Part shown: positions 52,867 through 61,460 of the stretch, piece by piece
Layout: every line of letters begins with the position of its first letter
How positions within the stretch are numbered: the first letter of the stretch is position 1
Source: Microbacterium foliorum
Lineage (GTDB): Bacteria; Actinomycetota; Actinomycetes; Actinomycetales; Microbacteriaceae
Assembly: GCF_006385575.1 (NCBI RefSeq)
Contig: NZ_CP041040.1
Span: forward strand, 1,054,001-1,118,000
Direction of reading: 5' to 3'
Length of the DNA stretch: 64,000 nt
The notes under the pieces: model-generated
What the model was told of the DNA's origin: nothing
Database searches by the model: none
The model's input: the letters and a program-made list of their open reading frames with translations, nothing else
Translations under genes and position numbers: made by a program

Positions 52867-54609
52867 CTATTCCTCCGTGTCGCCGAGCGCGAGCGCCGAG
52901 ACGAATTCGGCCGTCGGTGCGAGCACGTGCTCGAGTTCGAGGACGACGACCGTGTTGGTGCCGGCGTTCGTGGCCGGTGCGGGCACGAACAGAGTGCGCT
53001 GAGGCCCGTTGCGCCAGTAGCGGCCCAGGAAGAACCCGTTCACGAACGCGTAGCCCTTGCTCCAGGCATCGGTGCCGAGGAACAGGTCCGACGCGGAGTC
53101 GAGGACGAACTCGCCGACCCAGGCCGACGGCGCGCTTCCGGCCGTCATCGACGACCCCGTGGCGCGGGATGCGATCGCTGCCGCGATCTCGGCGACGTCG
53201 AGCGGTGTCGAATGCCAGCCCAACAGCGGCGCGCCGTCGAGTGCAGGAGTGCCGATCAGCCCCTTCTGCTCGCCGAGCCGGTGGTCGTAGTTCACGCGAC
53301 CCTGCTCTTCCACGAGGATGCTGAGCGTCCGGCCCGCCGGAATCCGCAGCGCGCGGTCGTGCCGCGTGCGCGAGAGCGTGCCGACGGCCTGGCCGTCGAC
53401 GCTGACCCAGGCGAGGTCGCGGACCTCGTCGAGCACCAGCTGACCGCCCCGACCTTCGGGAAGGGAGACGTCGTAGCGGACGAGAGCGCTCAGGTGCTCC
53501 AGCTCGTCGAACGTGACGGGTGCTGCCGAGGCCGGAGCGCCCGCCGCGGCATCCGTCCACGGTCCGGCAGAGATGAGCGGCACGGAGAAGACGGGCGCGG
53601 GTTCTGCAGCGAGCGGGAGCTCCTCGGGAACGGGCGCGTACTTCGCGATGACATCGCGGAACGCGAAGAACTTCTCCGTCGGGTTCCCGGCTTCGTCGAG
53701 GGGCGCATCGTAGTCGTACGACGTGACGATCGGCAGGTAGCGGCCCTTGTGGTTGGCGCCGTTCGTGAGGCCGAAGTTCGTGCCGCCGTGGAACATGTAG
53801 ATGTTGACCGACGCGCCGGCAGCGAGCAGCTCATCGAGGTCGGCGGCGGCCGCCGCGACGTCGGTCGTGTGGTGCACACCGCCCCACCAGTCGAACCATC
53901 CGTCCCAGAACTCCGAGCACATGAGCGGGCCCGTGGGCTGATGACTGCGCAGGGTCGCGAGGCGTTCGGCGCTGCGCGATCCGAACGAACCGGTCTTGTG
54001 CAGCTCGGGAAGGCTGCCGTCTGACAGCATCCGATCGGTCGGCTGGTCGACCGTGGTGAGCGGTACCGTGATGCCTGCCTCGCGGGTGAGTGCGACGAGG
54101 GCCTCGAGGTAGGCCTTGTCGGAGCCGTAGGCGCCGTACTCGTTCTCGATCTGCACGAGCACGACCGAGCCGCCCCGGTCGATCTGCCGCGGAGCGACGA
54201 TCTCGTAGACCCGACGGAGGTACTCGCTCACATCGGCCAGGTAAGTGGGCTCGGACGAGCGCAGCTCGCGCTCGCCCGCGGTGAGCCAGTTCGGCAGGCC
54301 GCCGTTGTGCCATTCGGCGCAGATGTAGGGGCCTGGGCGGACGATCGCGTCCATGCCCTCGGCCTGGATCAGGTCGAGGAAGCGCCCGAGGTCGTTCCAT
54401 CCCGTGGCATCCCACTCGCCCCGGCGGGGTTCGTGAGCGTTCCAGGCCACGTACGTCTCGATCGTGTTGAGCCCCATCAGGCGGGCCTTGCGGATGCGGT
54501 CCTGCCACTGGTCGGGGTGCACCCGGAAGTAGTGGATGGCGCCGGCGATCACCTGGTGGGGGAGCCCCGCGCGGAGGAAGTCGGTCTCGCCGATGGAGAA
54601 GGAAGTCAC
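52867..54609 (-). CDS. GH35 beta-galactosidase
   Basis: A 580-residue glycoside hydrolase family 35 enzyme. The opening AGAIHYFRVHPDQWQDRI and RPGPYICAEWHNGGLP are family signatures. The acid/base Glu157 is in QIENEYGAYG and the nucleophile Glu233 in CSEFWDGWFD. Two C-terminal beta-rich domains follow (GFFLGRYW near the end). No signal peptide, so it acts on imported galactosides, consistent with the ABC importer upstream in the same operon. It starts at GTG 54609. Natural substrates may be plant-derived beta-galactosides. Confidence 0.93.
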   Translation of the reverse strand: MTSFSIGETDFLRAGLPHQVIAGAIHYFRVHPDQWQDRIRKARLMGLNTIETYVAWNAHEPRRGEWDATGWNDLGRFLDLIQAEGMDAIVRPGPYICAEWHNGGLPNWLTAGERELRSSEPTYLADVSEYLRRVYEIVAPRQIDRGGSVVLVQIENEYGAYGSDKAYLEALVALTREAGITVPLTTVDQPTDRMLSDGSLPELHKTGSFGSRSAERLATLRSHQPTGPLMCSEFWDGWFDWWGGVHHTTDVAAAAADLDELLAAGASVNIYMFHGGTNFGLTNGANHKGRYLPIVTSYDYDAPLDEAGNPTEKFFAFRDVIAKYAPVPEELPLAAEPAPVFSVPLISAGPWTDAAAGAPASAAPVTFDELEHLSALVRYDVSLPEGRGGQLVLDEVRDLAWVSVDGQAVGTLSRTRHDRALRIPAGRTLSILVEEQGRVNYDHRLGEQKGLIGTPALDGAPLLGWHSTPLDVAEIAAAIASRATGSSMTAGSAPSAWVGEFVLDSASDLFLGTDAWSKGYAFVNGFFLGRYWRNGPQRTLFVPAPATNAGTNTVVVLELEHVLAPTAEFVSALALGDTEE

Positions 54610-54630
54610 GATGTGGTGCTTTCGATGGGA

Positions 54631-54663
54631 GGGCCGGACGGAGATCGGGTCCCCGTCCGGCCC
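54631..54663 (-). promoter_or_regulatory. Intercistronic hairpin between binding protein and GH35 genes
   Basis: GGGCCGGACGG and CCGTCCGGCCC form a perfect 11-bp stem over an 11-base loop, 10 bases after the binding-protein stop and before the GH35 start. It probably stabilises the upstream mRNA or causes partial termination. Confidence 0.65.
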
Positions 54664-54673
54664 GGACGTGCGA

Positions 54674-56029
54674 TTACTTGTTGACGGCGAAGCCCTGCGA
54701 GTTGCCGTACTCGACCAGCGCGTCCTGCCAGGTCACGAGGCCCTCGTTCAGGTCGGTGCCGTTCTGGTACGACTGGCCCACGGTGTCGCCGAAGATGCTG
54801 TTGCCGTAGACCTGGTAGGGCAGGTAGCTCCAGCCTTCGACGACCTCGTCGGCCGCAGCGGCGAGGACCTCGTTGATCTTCTGGCCGCCGAAGTACTCGG
54901 GGGCGTCGGCGAGGAACTCCTCGCTCGAGAGCTCAGCGGTGGTCGACGGGAAGCCGCCCGACTCGAGGAAGGTCGAGATGCTGTCCTCCGAGTTGTTCAG
55001 CCACCACAGGAAGCCGGCAGCGAGTTCCGGGTTCTTGCTCTGCGTCGTGACGGCCTGGCCGCCGCCACCGTTCTCCGCCGTCGCCGGGGTGCCGTCGTAG
55101 GTCGGCATCGGCGCGACGCGCCAGTCGCCGGCTCCGTCGGGAGCGCCGGTGATGAGGTTGCCGGGCATCCAGGCGCCGATCACGAGGGTCGCGAGGCTGC
55201 CGTCGCCGAGGGCGCGGAACCACTCGTCGCTCCAGCTGCCGTAGGGGGCGAGCAGGTCCTCCTCGACGAGGCGGTTCCAGTTCTCGGTCCACTTCTTCGA
55301 GCCGTCGTCCTGCAGGTCGATCGTGACATCCGTGCCCGACGTCTCGAACGGCTTGCCGCCGGCCTGCCAGATCATCGAGGTCGCGAACCCGGCGTCGCCG
55401 GTGTCGTTCGTGATGTACGCGTCAGGGTTCGCGGCGTGGATCGCCTTGGCCGCCTCGTAGTACTCGTCCCACGTGGTGGGCACGGCGACGCCTGCGGCGT
55501 CGAACACGGCCTTGTTGTAGAACAGCGCCATGGGACCGGAGTCCTGTGGCAGTCCGTAGATCGCGTCGCCGTCGGTGACGGAGTTCCACGTCGAGGCGGT
55601 GTAGTCGTCCTCGAAGTCGGAGAAGCCGTACTGCGAGAGGTCGACGAACGCGTCGGTGAGTGCGAACTGGGGGAAGGCGTAGTACTCGATCTGCACGACG
55701 TCGGGGGCGCCCGAGCCGGCCTTGATGGCGTTCTGCAGCTTGGTGTACTCCTCGTTGTTGGTGCCCGCGTTGACCACGTTCACCTTGACGTTCGGGTACT
55801 CCTTCTCGAATGCCTCGACCTGGGCCTCGGCAGAGGGCGTCCACGACCAGTACGTGATCTCGCCGCCCTTCTCGAGAGCGGCCTCGACGGAGTCGAACGA
55901 GCCGTCGCCGGCAGCGCCGCCGGAGCCGGTGTCGCCGGTGCTGCAGCCGGCCAGCGCCAGCGCTGCCACGGTTCCGGCCGCGAGCACCGCGAGGGTGCGC
56001 CGTGCGGCGGGTGAGGGAAGGTGCTTCAT
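54674..56029 (-). CDS. ABC sugar transporter substrate-binding lipoprotein
   Basis: A 451-residue type II binding protein of the CUT1 class. The signal peptide ends in the lipobox LALAGC, followed by a Gly/Ser spacer. Typical CUT1 stretches are ITYWSWTPSAEAQVEAFEKEYP, GSGAPDVVQIEYYA and FLWWLNNSEDS near the C-terminus. It captures oligosaccharides, here probably galactosides, for the two permeases encoded upstream. AAAGGA precedes the ATG. The ATPase (MsiK-type) is not encoded in this window, the usual situation for actinobacterial CUT1 systems. Confidence 0.92.
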   Translation of the reverse strand: MKHLPSPAARRTLAVLAAGTVAALALAGCSTGDTGSGGAAGDGSFDSVEAALEKGGEITYWSWTPSAEAQVEAFEKEYPNVKVNVVNAGTNNEEYTKLQNAIKAGSGAPDVVQIEYYAFPQFALTDAFVDLSQYGFSDFEDDYTASTWNSVTDGDAIYGLPQDSGPMALFYNKAVFDAAGVAVPTTWDEYYEAAKAIHAANPDAYITNDTGDAGFATSMIWQAGGKPFETSGTDVTIDLQDDGSKKWTENWNRLVEEDLLAPYGSWSDEWFRALGDGSLATLVIGAWMPGNLITGAPDGAGDWRVAPMPTYDGTPATAENGGGGQAVTTQSKNPELAAGFLWWLNNSEDSISTFLESGGFPSTTAELSSEEFLADAPEYFGGQKINEVLAAAADEVVEGWSYLPYQVYGNSIFGDTVGQSYQNGTDLNEGLVTWQDALVEYGNSQGFAVNK

Positions 56030-56097
56030 TGCTGTGTCCTTTCGGGGGTGCGGTCCTTCATCGGACCGACGTGTGCGGTGCGGAGGGATGCCGGAAG

Positions 56098-56988
56098 CTA
56101 CTGCTTGACGCTTCCGGCGGTGAGACCTGACTGCCAGAACCTCTGCAGCAGCAGGAAGGCGATGACGATCGGGATGATGGTGAGGAGCGAGCCCATGATC
56201 ACGAGGTTGTAGATCGGCTGAGACCCTGCACCGATCGCCTGGTTGCTCCACTGGTTCAGGCCGACGGTGAGCGGGTACCAGTCGGGGTCGGACAGCATGA
56301 TCAGCGGCAGGAAGTAGTTGTTCCACGTCGCCACCACGGTGAAGAGGGTGACCGTCACGATTCCGGGAGCGAGCAGTCGCATCGAGATCGTGAAGAAGGT
56401 GCGGAACTCGCCGGCGCCGTCGATGCGGGCCGCCTCGAGCAGCTCGGTCGGCACCGAGTCCGAGGCGAAGGCCCAGATCAGGTACAGGCCGAACGGGCTG
56501 ATGAGCGAGGGGATGATGACGGCCCACGGGGTGTTGGTGAGTCCCAACTCGCTGAACAGCAGGAAGGTCGGCACGGCGAGCGCGGTGCCGGGCACGGCGA
56601 CCGCCCCGAGCACGACGGCGAACACCGCGCGGCGGCCGGGGAAGCGGTACTTCGCGAGTCCGTAGCCGGCCATGGTCGCCAGCAGGGTCGCGCCGCCGGC
56701 TCCGACGACCACGTACAGCAACGTGTTGCCGAGCCAGCGCAGGAAGATGCCGTCCTGGTACGAGAAAGTCGCGACGAGGTTGTCGACGAACGCGAAGTCG
56801 TCGGAGAACCACAGGCCGAACGAGCTGAACAGACCCGCCTGGGTCTTCGTCGAGCTGAACAGCAGCCAGACGAGCGGCACGAGCGTGTACAGCGCGTACA
56901 TCACCATGACGATCAGCAGGATCTTCGACTTGCGCGGATTCAGCAGATCGTGGCGCTTCTGCGAGGGGCGGGCGAGGGGGAGTGCCAT
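56098..56988 (-). CDS. ABC sugar permease, MalG type
   Basis: A 296-residue, six-helix CUT1 permease. The EAA loop reads EAARIDGAGEFRTFFTISMRLLAPG near residues 185-209 and is the contact for the ATPase. It starts one base after the stop of the MalF-type gene. A small hairpin (CGGTCC/GGACCG) lies in the 68-base gap before the binding-protein gene. The gene order permease, permease, binding protein, enzyme is the reverse of the common one. Confidence 0.92.
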   Translation of the reverse strand: MALPLARPSQKRHDLLNPRKSKILLIVMVMYALYTLVPLVWLLFSSTKTQAGLFSSFGLWFSDDFAFVDNLVATFSYQDGIFLRWLGNTLLYVVVGAGGATLLATMAGYGLAKYRFPGRRAVFAVVLGAVAVPGTALAVPTFLLFSELGLTNTPWAVIIPSLISPFGLYLIWAFASDSVPTELLEAARIDGAGEFRTFFTISMRLLAPGIVTVTLFTVVATWNNYFLPLIMLSDPDWYPLTVGLNQWSNQAIGAGSQPIYNLVIMGSLLTIIPIVIAFLLLQRFWQSGLTAGSVKQ

Positions 56989-56989
56989 G

Positions 56990-57907
56990 TCAGCGCACCT
57001 CCGACTTCGAGCCGCGCAGCTGCACGACGTAGGCGATCACTGCGGTGATGACGCCCATGATGATGGCGATCGTCGCGGCGTAGTTGAACTGCTGTCCGGC
57101 GAACGAGAGGTTGTACGCGTACATGTTGGGTGTGAAGTACGTCGTGATCACGTTCGGTGCCAGGGGTCGCAGGATGTTGGGTTCGTTGAAGAGCTGGAAG
57201 CTGCCGATGATCGAGAAGATCGTCGCGATCACGAGGGCGCCGCGCACCGAGGGGATCTTGATCGAGAAGATCGTGCGCCACGCGCCGGCTCCGTCGAGCG
57301 ATGCCGCCTCGTACATGTCGGTCGGGATCGTCTTCAGCGAGGAGTAGAAGATCAGCATGTTGTAGCCGACGAACTGCCACGTCACGATGTTGCCGATAGA
57401 GACCAGGATCCACTCCCGCGCGAAAGGGGTGATGAGGTCGCTGCCGAGCAGGTCGTTGAAGTTGGACGTCAGACCGAACTGGTCGCCGTAGATGTAGCCC
57501 CACATGAGCACTGCGACGACGGCGGGCACGGCGTAGGGCAGGAAGATCAGGATGCGGAAGAAGGATGCTCCGCGCAGTCGTGCGCTGTCGAGTGCCAGGG
57601 CCGCGGCGAGGGCGAGGATCAGCATGATCGGCACCTGCACGACGAGGAACAGCACGACGCGGCCGAACGCTTCCCAGAACTGCGGGTCGGTGAGAGCGCG
57701 CACGTAGTTGTCGAACCCGACGAACGCGGTGCCGCCGATCAGCTTCTCCTGGAAGAAGCTGAGGTACAGCGCGTAGGCGAGCGGTGTGAGGAACACCAGG
57801 GCGAACACGACCATGAACGGGCCGACGAAGGCCCATCCCTTCCAGTCGCGCTTTTCACGCCGGCGGATGCCGTGGTCCGCCAGGGCTGCGGAATCTTGAG
57901 TCGTCAT
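56990..57907 (-). CDS. ABC sugar permease, MalF type
   Basis: A 305-residue, six-helix CUT1 permease. The N-terminal helix VGPFMVVFALVFLTPLAYAL, the P-loop-like PYAVPAVVAVLMWGYIYG and the EAA loop YEAASLDGAGAWRTIFSIKIP are visible. The ATG at 57907 has AAGG nine bases upstream. It is the first gene of the galactoside operon, directly downstream of two LacI-type operators and divergent from the lacI-type gene. Confidence 0.92.
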   Translation of the reverse strand: MTTQDSAALADHGIRRREKRDWKGWAFVGPFMVVFALVFLTPLAYALYLSFFQEKLIGGTAFVGFDNYVRALTDPQFWEAFGRVVLFLVVQVPIMLILALAAALALDSARLRGASFFRILIFLPYAVPAVVAVLMWGYIYGDQFGLTSNFNDLLGSDLITPFAREWILVSIGNIVTWQFVGYNMLIFYSSLKTIPTDMYEAASLDGAGAWRTIFSIKIPSVRGALVIATIFSIIGSFQLFNEPNILRPLAPNVITTYFTPNMYAYNLSFAGQQFNYAATIAIIMGVITAVIAYVVQLRGSKSEVR

Positions 57908-57947
57908 TGACGAGAACCTTCTTAGAGATCGGGCGCTCACTGCGCCG

Positions 57948-57999
57948 TGTGTCAACGTCAACATATTCGATGCGCTGCTAGTGTGTCAACGTCAACACA
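57948..57999. promoter_or_regulatory. Two LacI-family operators
   Basis: TGTGTCAACGTCAACATA at 57948-57965 and TGTGTCAACGTCAACACA at 57982-57999 differ in one base. Each is an imperfect palindrome centred on ACGT. The 34-base distance puts both on nearly the same side of the helix. They cover the divergent promoters of the importer operon and the lacI-type gene. Confidence 0.8.
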
Positions 58000-58016
58000 T
58001 GAATGGATGAGTGCTC

Positions 58017-59054
58017 GTGACCTCGGAACAGTCGGCAGAGCCGCCGCAGCGGCGGCGAGACCCCTCCATGGAAGACGTGGCCAGAGAGGCCGGAGTCTCC
58101 GGACAGACCGTCTCGCGGGTCGTGAACGCGCGCGGCTACGTCGGCGCGGCCACGAGGGAGCGCGTCGAAGACGCCATGCAGCGGCTCGGCTACCGGCCCA
58201 ACAGCGCCGCCCGCGCACTGCGTTCAGGCCGATTCCGCGCGATCGGCGTGATCATGTTCTCCTTCAGCTCCTACGGCAACCAGCGCACGCTCGACGCGAT
58301 CGCGGTGCGGGCCTCGCAGATGGGGTACGCGCTGACGCTGATCCCCGTGGAGTCCAGTGCTCGTGACACCGTGGCAGGCGCCTTCCGCCGCCTCGAGGAG
58401 CACGCGGTCGACGGCATCATCATCGTGATCGAGGCGCATCAGCTCGATGAGGCCGAAGTGGAGATCCCCGACGGACTGCCCGTCGTGCTGGTCGACTCCA
58501 ACCGGGGAGCGACTCACCCCTTCGTCGACACAGACCAGGCCCAGGGCGCGCGGCTCGCGACCGAGCATCTGCTCGAACTCGGCCACGAGACCGTCTGGCA
58601 CGTCGCTGGACCGGCGAAGTCGTACTCCGCCGAGCGCCGTCGCGAGTCCTGGCAGCGGACGCTCGAAGCCCGCGGGGTCGTCGCGCCCGAGCCGCTGCAG
58701 GGCGACTGGACGGCCGAATCCGGCTACCAGGCAGGTCTCCGGTTGCGCGACGACGACCGGGTCACCGCGGTCTTCGCCGCGAACGACCAGATGGCGATCG
58801 GCGTCGTGCGTGCGTTCCGTGAGGCCGGGCGCGACATTCCGGCCGACGTCAGCGTGGTCGGCTTCGACGGCCTGCCTGATGCCGCGCAGCTGTGGCCGCC
58901 GTTGACCACCGTGCAGCAGCATCCTGAGAAGGTCGGCGCACTGGCGGTCGACGCGCTGCTCGTCGAGCTCGACGGCGGAGAGCGCACGCAGACTCCGCTG
59001 GTCGGCACCGAGCTCGTCGTGCGCGAGAGCACCGCCCCGCCTCGGGCGATCTGA
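58017..59054 (+). CDS. LacI-family transcriptional repressor
   Basis: A 345-residue regulator. The HTH and hinge are in residues 15-70 (SMEDVAREAGVSGQTVSRVV, LGYRPNSAARALRSGR), followed by a ribose-binding-protein-like ligand domain (VDGIIIVIEAHQ, VFAANDQMAIGVVRA). It probably represses the divergent importer/GH35 operon until a galactoside-derived sugar binds. Two GTGs, at 58011 and 58017, are possible starts; 58017 has the better spacing from GGATGA. The second operator lies 17 bases before the start, implying autoregulation. Confidence 0.92.
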   Translation: MTSEQSAEPPQRRRDPSMEDVAREAGVSGQTVSRVVNARGYVGAATRERVEDAMQRLGYRPNSAARALRSGRFRAIGVIMFSFSSYGNQRTLDAIAVRASQMGYALTLIPVESSARDTVAGAFRRLEEHAVDGIIIVIEAHQLDEAEVEIPDGLPVVLVDSNRGATHPFVDTDQAQGARLATEHLLELGHETVWHVAGPAKSYSAERRRESWQRTLEARGVVAPEPLQGDWTAESGYQAGLRLRDDDRVTAVFAANDQMAIGVVRAFREAGRDIPADVSVVGFDGLPDAAQLWPPLTTVQQHPEKVGALAVDALLVELDGGERTQTPLVGTELVVRESTAPPRAI

Positions 59055-59079
59055 GTCGGCAGCGCGGGCGAGCCTGCGA

Positions 59080-60702
59080 TCAGGGCTTCGCGGCCGCGTC
59101 GGCGCCGTCTCTTCGCCGCATCGACACGTGTGCCGGGATGCCGCGCGAGAACAGGATCGACAACAGGCTGATCAGGATCAGCCCCACGAAGGACACGCGA
59201 AGCGACGACAGCTGCGACTCGCGATAGATGTCGGCGAGTTCGCTCGAGTCCTCGTCGCTGAGGCCGGCCGCCTCGCCGATCCCCGCGACGTCCGCTGCGG
59301 GCACCACCGTGACCCCGCGGTCTGTCGCGGCACTCACCGTCTCGCGCACGTCGCTCGGAAGATCGCTCACAGCCACTCCTGAGGCGAACGAGGTCGACAG
59401 TGCACCGATCAGCAGCGATCCGATCAGCGCCGTTCCGAGCGATGAGCCGAGATTCTGGAAGACCCCCTGCAGTCCGCCTGCCTCGCTCGTGTCCTTCTCG
59501 CTCACGCTCGACATGTTGACGTTGCCGAGCTGTGAGGCCAGCAGCCCCAGGGCACTGCCGGCGAGGAACATGCCGACCGCGAACAGGCCGCCGCGGAGAT
59601 CCTCGGTCACCGAACCGAGCAGCAGCACGGCACTGAGCACCAGGATCGACTGTCCGACCCGCACGATCCGACGCGGGGACCACCGGCGCGACAGCGCGGT
59701 GCCGACGATAGAGAAGAGGATCAACGAGACCGAGAGCGGGAAGATCTTGAGACCAGTCTCGAGCGCATCGAATCCGAGCGTCATCTGCAGGTAGACCGGG
59801 ACCATGAAGAACAGCCCTGCCGTCACGGCATACTGGGCGCCGAGCACCGAGAGGCCGCTGCGCAGAGTCGTGATCGAGAGGAGATCCGGCTGCATGAGAG
59901 ATGGGCGGCCCAGACGGATCAGTCGTCGCTGCCAGCCGATGAACAGCGCGATCAGAGCGGCTCCGAGCGCGATGTACCAGGTGGTCAGCGAGACGCCGAG
60001 GGGCGCGACCGGGACGCCTGCGATCTCGGGTGTGTAGAGGGGCACCACCCATCCCCACGTCTTGCTCTGCAGCATGCCGAAGACGATCAGGACGAGGCCG
60101 GCCGAAGAGAGCAGCACGCTGACGATATCGATGCGGATGCGCTGTCGCGCGGTGGAATCGGTGATGATGCGAGCGCACACGACGACGCCCAGCATGATCA
60201 CGACTTCGGCGACGAAGACGAACCGCCAGCTGGAGTAGGTGGTCACCGCGCCGCCGATCAACGGACCGGCCGCGACCGCCGCACCCGACACGGCGCCGAT
60301 GACGGCGAAGGCCGTGACGCGCGCTGCGCCCCGGTAGTTGTCGGCGACGAGTGCGGCGATCGCGGGGATGACGAGCACCGCACCCAGCCCCTCGATGATC
60401 GACCAGCCCAAGAAGAGGAACCCGACGGACGGGCTCAGCGCGGTGATGAGGGAGCCTGCGGCGTAGACGCACGAACCGATCACGAAGGCGCGGCGTCGCC
60501 CCCACACGTCGCCGAGCTTGGCCCCGAGAAGCATGAACGCCGCCATGGTCAGCGTGTAGAACGTGATCGCCGCCTGCATCGCCGTCACGGACGTGTCGAG
60601 ATCGCTCACGACCGTCGAGATCGACACGTTCATGACCGTGCCGTCGAGCACCATGACGAACTGCGCGGCGCCGAGGACGATGACGACGTTCCACTTCTTC
60701 AT
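59080..60702 (-). CDS. MFS multidrug exporter, DHA2 (14-helix) family
   Basis: A 540-residue transporter with 14 predicted helices. Helix 1 has QFVMVLDGTVMNVSIST, the loop after helix 2 is GAKLGDVWGRRR, and motif C of antiporters is AVSGAAVAAGPLIGGAV. A periplasmic loop of about 80 residues precedes the last helix. It probably extrudes drugs or metabolites in exchange for protons. Its ATG overlaps the stop of the channel gene (ATGA), making it the last gene of the operon from the right edge. Confidence 0.9.
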   Translation of the reverse strand: MKKWNVVIVLGAAQFVMVLDGTVMNVSISTVVSDLDTSVTAMQAAITFYTLTMAAFMLLGAKLGDVWGRRRAFVIGSCVYAAGSLITALSPSVGFLFLGWSIIEGLGAVLVIPAIAALVADNYRGAARVTAFAVIGAVSGAAVAAGPLIGGAVTTYSSWRFVFVAEVVIMLGVVVCARIITDSTARQRIRIDIVSVLLSSAGLVLIVFGMLQSKTWGWVVPLYTPEIAGVPVAPLGVSLTTWYIALGAALIALFIGWQRRLIRLGRPSLMQPDLLSITTLRSGLSVLGAQYAVTAGLFFMVPVYLQMTLGFDALETGLKIFPLSVSLILFSIVGTALSRRWSPRRIVRVGQSILVLSAVLLLGSVTEDLRGGLFAVGMFLAGSALGLLASQLGNVNMSSVSEKDTSEAGGLQGVFQNLGSSLGTALIGSLLIGALSTSFASGVAVSDLPSDVRETVSAATDRGVTVVPAADVAGIGEAAGLSDEDSSELADIYRESQLSSLRVSFVGLILISLLSILFSRGIPAHVSMRRRDGADAAAKP

Positions 60703-61451
60703 GAGGTCTCCTCAAATGCGGATGCGGATGCGGATGCGGATGCGGATGCGGTCTCGTGCGCGGGCCGGCGGTTGCCGCGCATGATCCGCGCCACGGCCGT
60801 GATCAGGAACAGCTGTCCGGTGATCGCCTCGGCGACGGCGATCCCCTGCACGGCTGGGCTCACCGGCACGATGTTGCCGTAGCCGGTGGTCGTGAGGGTG
60901 GTGAACGAGAAGAACAGCTGGCTCGAGAGCGAGTCGACGACTTCCGGGCCGAAGGTCGGAACGACGGTCAGAAGCGCGACGAGGTTGTAGACGAGGGCGA
61001 AGAACATGCCCACCAGTGCGTACGCCGAGATCGCGGCGAGCAGAGCCTCGGTGTCCAGGCCCCGACGCCGCACCTGGTGTCGGATGATCGCCACCGGTGC
61101 GACGAGGAAAGCGAGCATCGATGCCGCCGACAGCGCGATGTCGAGAGCCTGTCCGCGCAGGTCGAGAACCGCGACGAGGATCGCCGCGATGCCCGCGACC
61201 GTGAGCACGATCCAGGCGAGGCGCTGCACCCGCCGATGCGCGTCGGTCACTCGAAGTACGACGGCCACAGTGAACAGCTGCACCACGAACGCCGACGGGC
61301 TCGGGTCTGCCGTGTCCTGAGCGGCGCACAGCACATAGGTGAGCACGAGAAGAGCGAGCACGAGCCAGTATCCAGACGGCCATCCCGACGCCGATCTCGC
61401 GACGTGGGCCCCGAGAGTCGCGGGTTCACGCATCGTGTCTCCGGATCCCAT
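60699..61451 (-). CDS. Two-helix-pore potassium-channel-like protein
   Basis: A 250-residue membrane protein with about six hydrophobic segments. The last two flank a pore loop ending in TTTGYGNIVP, the K+ selectivity filter (near residue 189). No RCK or cyclic-nucleotide domain follows. The cytoplasmic tail is a short basic stretch and an Ala-Ser repeat (ASASASASASA) encoded by a hexanucleotide tract. GAGG lies seven bases before the ATG at 61451, nine bases after the DUF2252 stop. Confidence 0.85.
   Translation of the reverse strand: MGSGDTMREPATLGAHVARSASGWPSGYWLVLALLVLTYVLCAAQDTADPSPSAFVVQLFTVAVVLRVTDAHRRVQRLAWIVLTVAGIAAILVAVLDLRGQALDIALSAASMLAFLVAPVAIIRHQVRRRGLDTEALLAAISAYALVGMFFALVYNLVALLTVVPTFGPEVVDSLSSQLFFSFTTLTTTGYGNIVPVSPAVQGIAVAEAITGQLFLITAVARIMRGNRRPAHETASASASASASAFEETS
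60716..60751. repeat. Hexanucleotide tract, six copies
   Basis: ATGCGG is repeated six times without change. It encodes the Ala-Ser repeat near the C-terminus of the channel, 15 bases before the overlap with the DHA2 start. Slippage would add or remove Ala-Ser pairs without changing frame. Confidence 0.95.
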
Positions 61452-61460
61452 GGAGGAGCC

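Noticed and set aside
58724..60715. 663-codon minus-strand frame over the DHA2 exporter
   Set aside because: It is a shadow of the exporter in another frame and extends antisense into the lacI-type gene.
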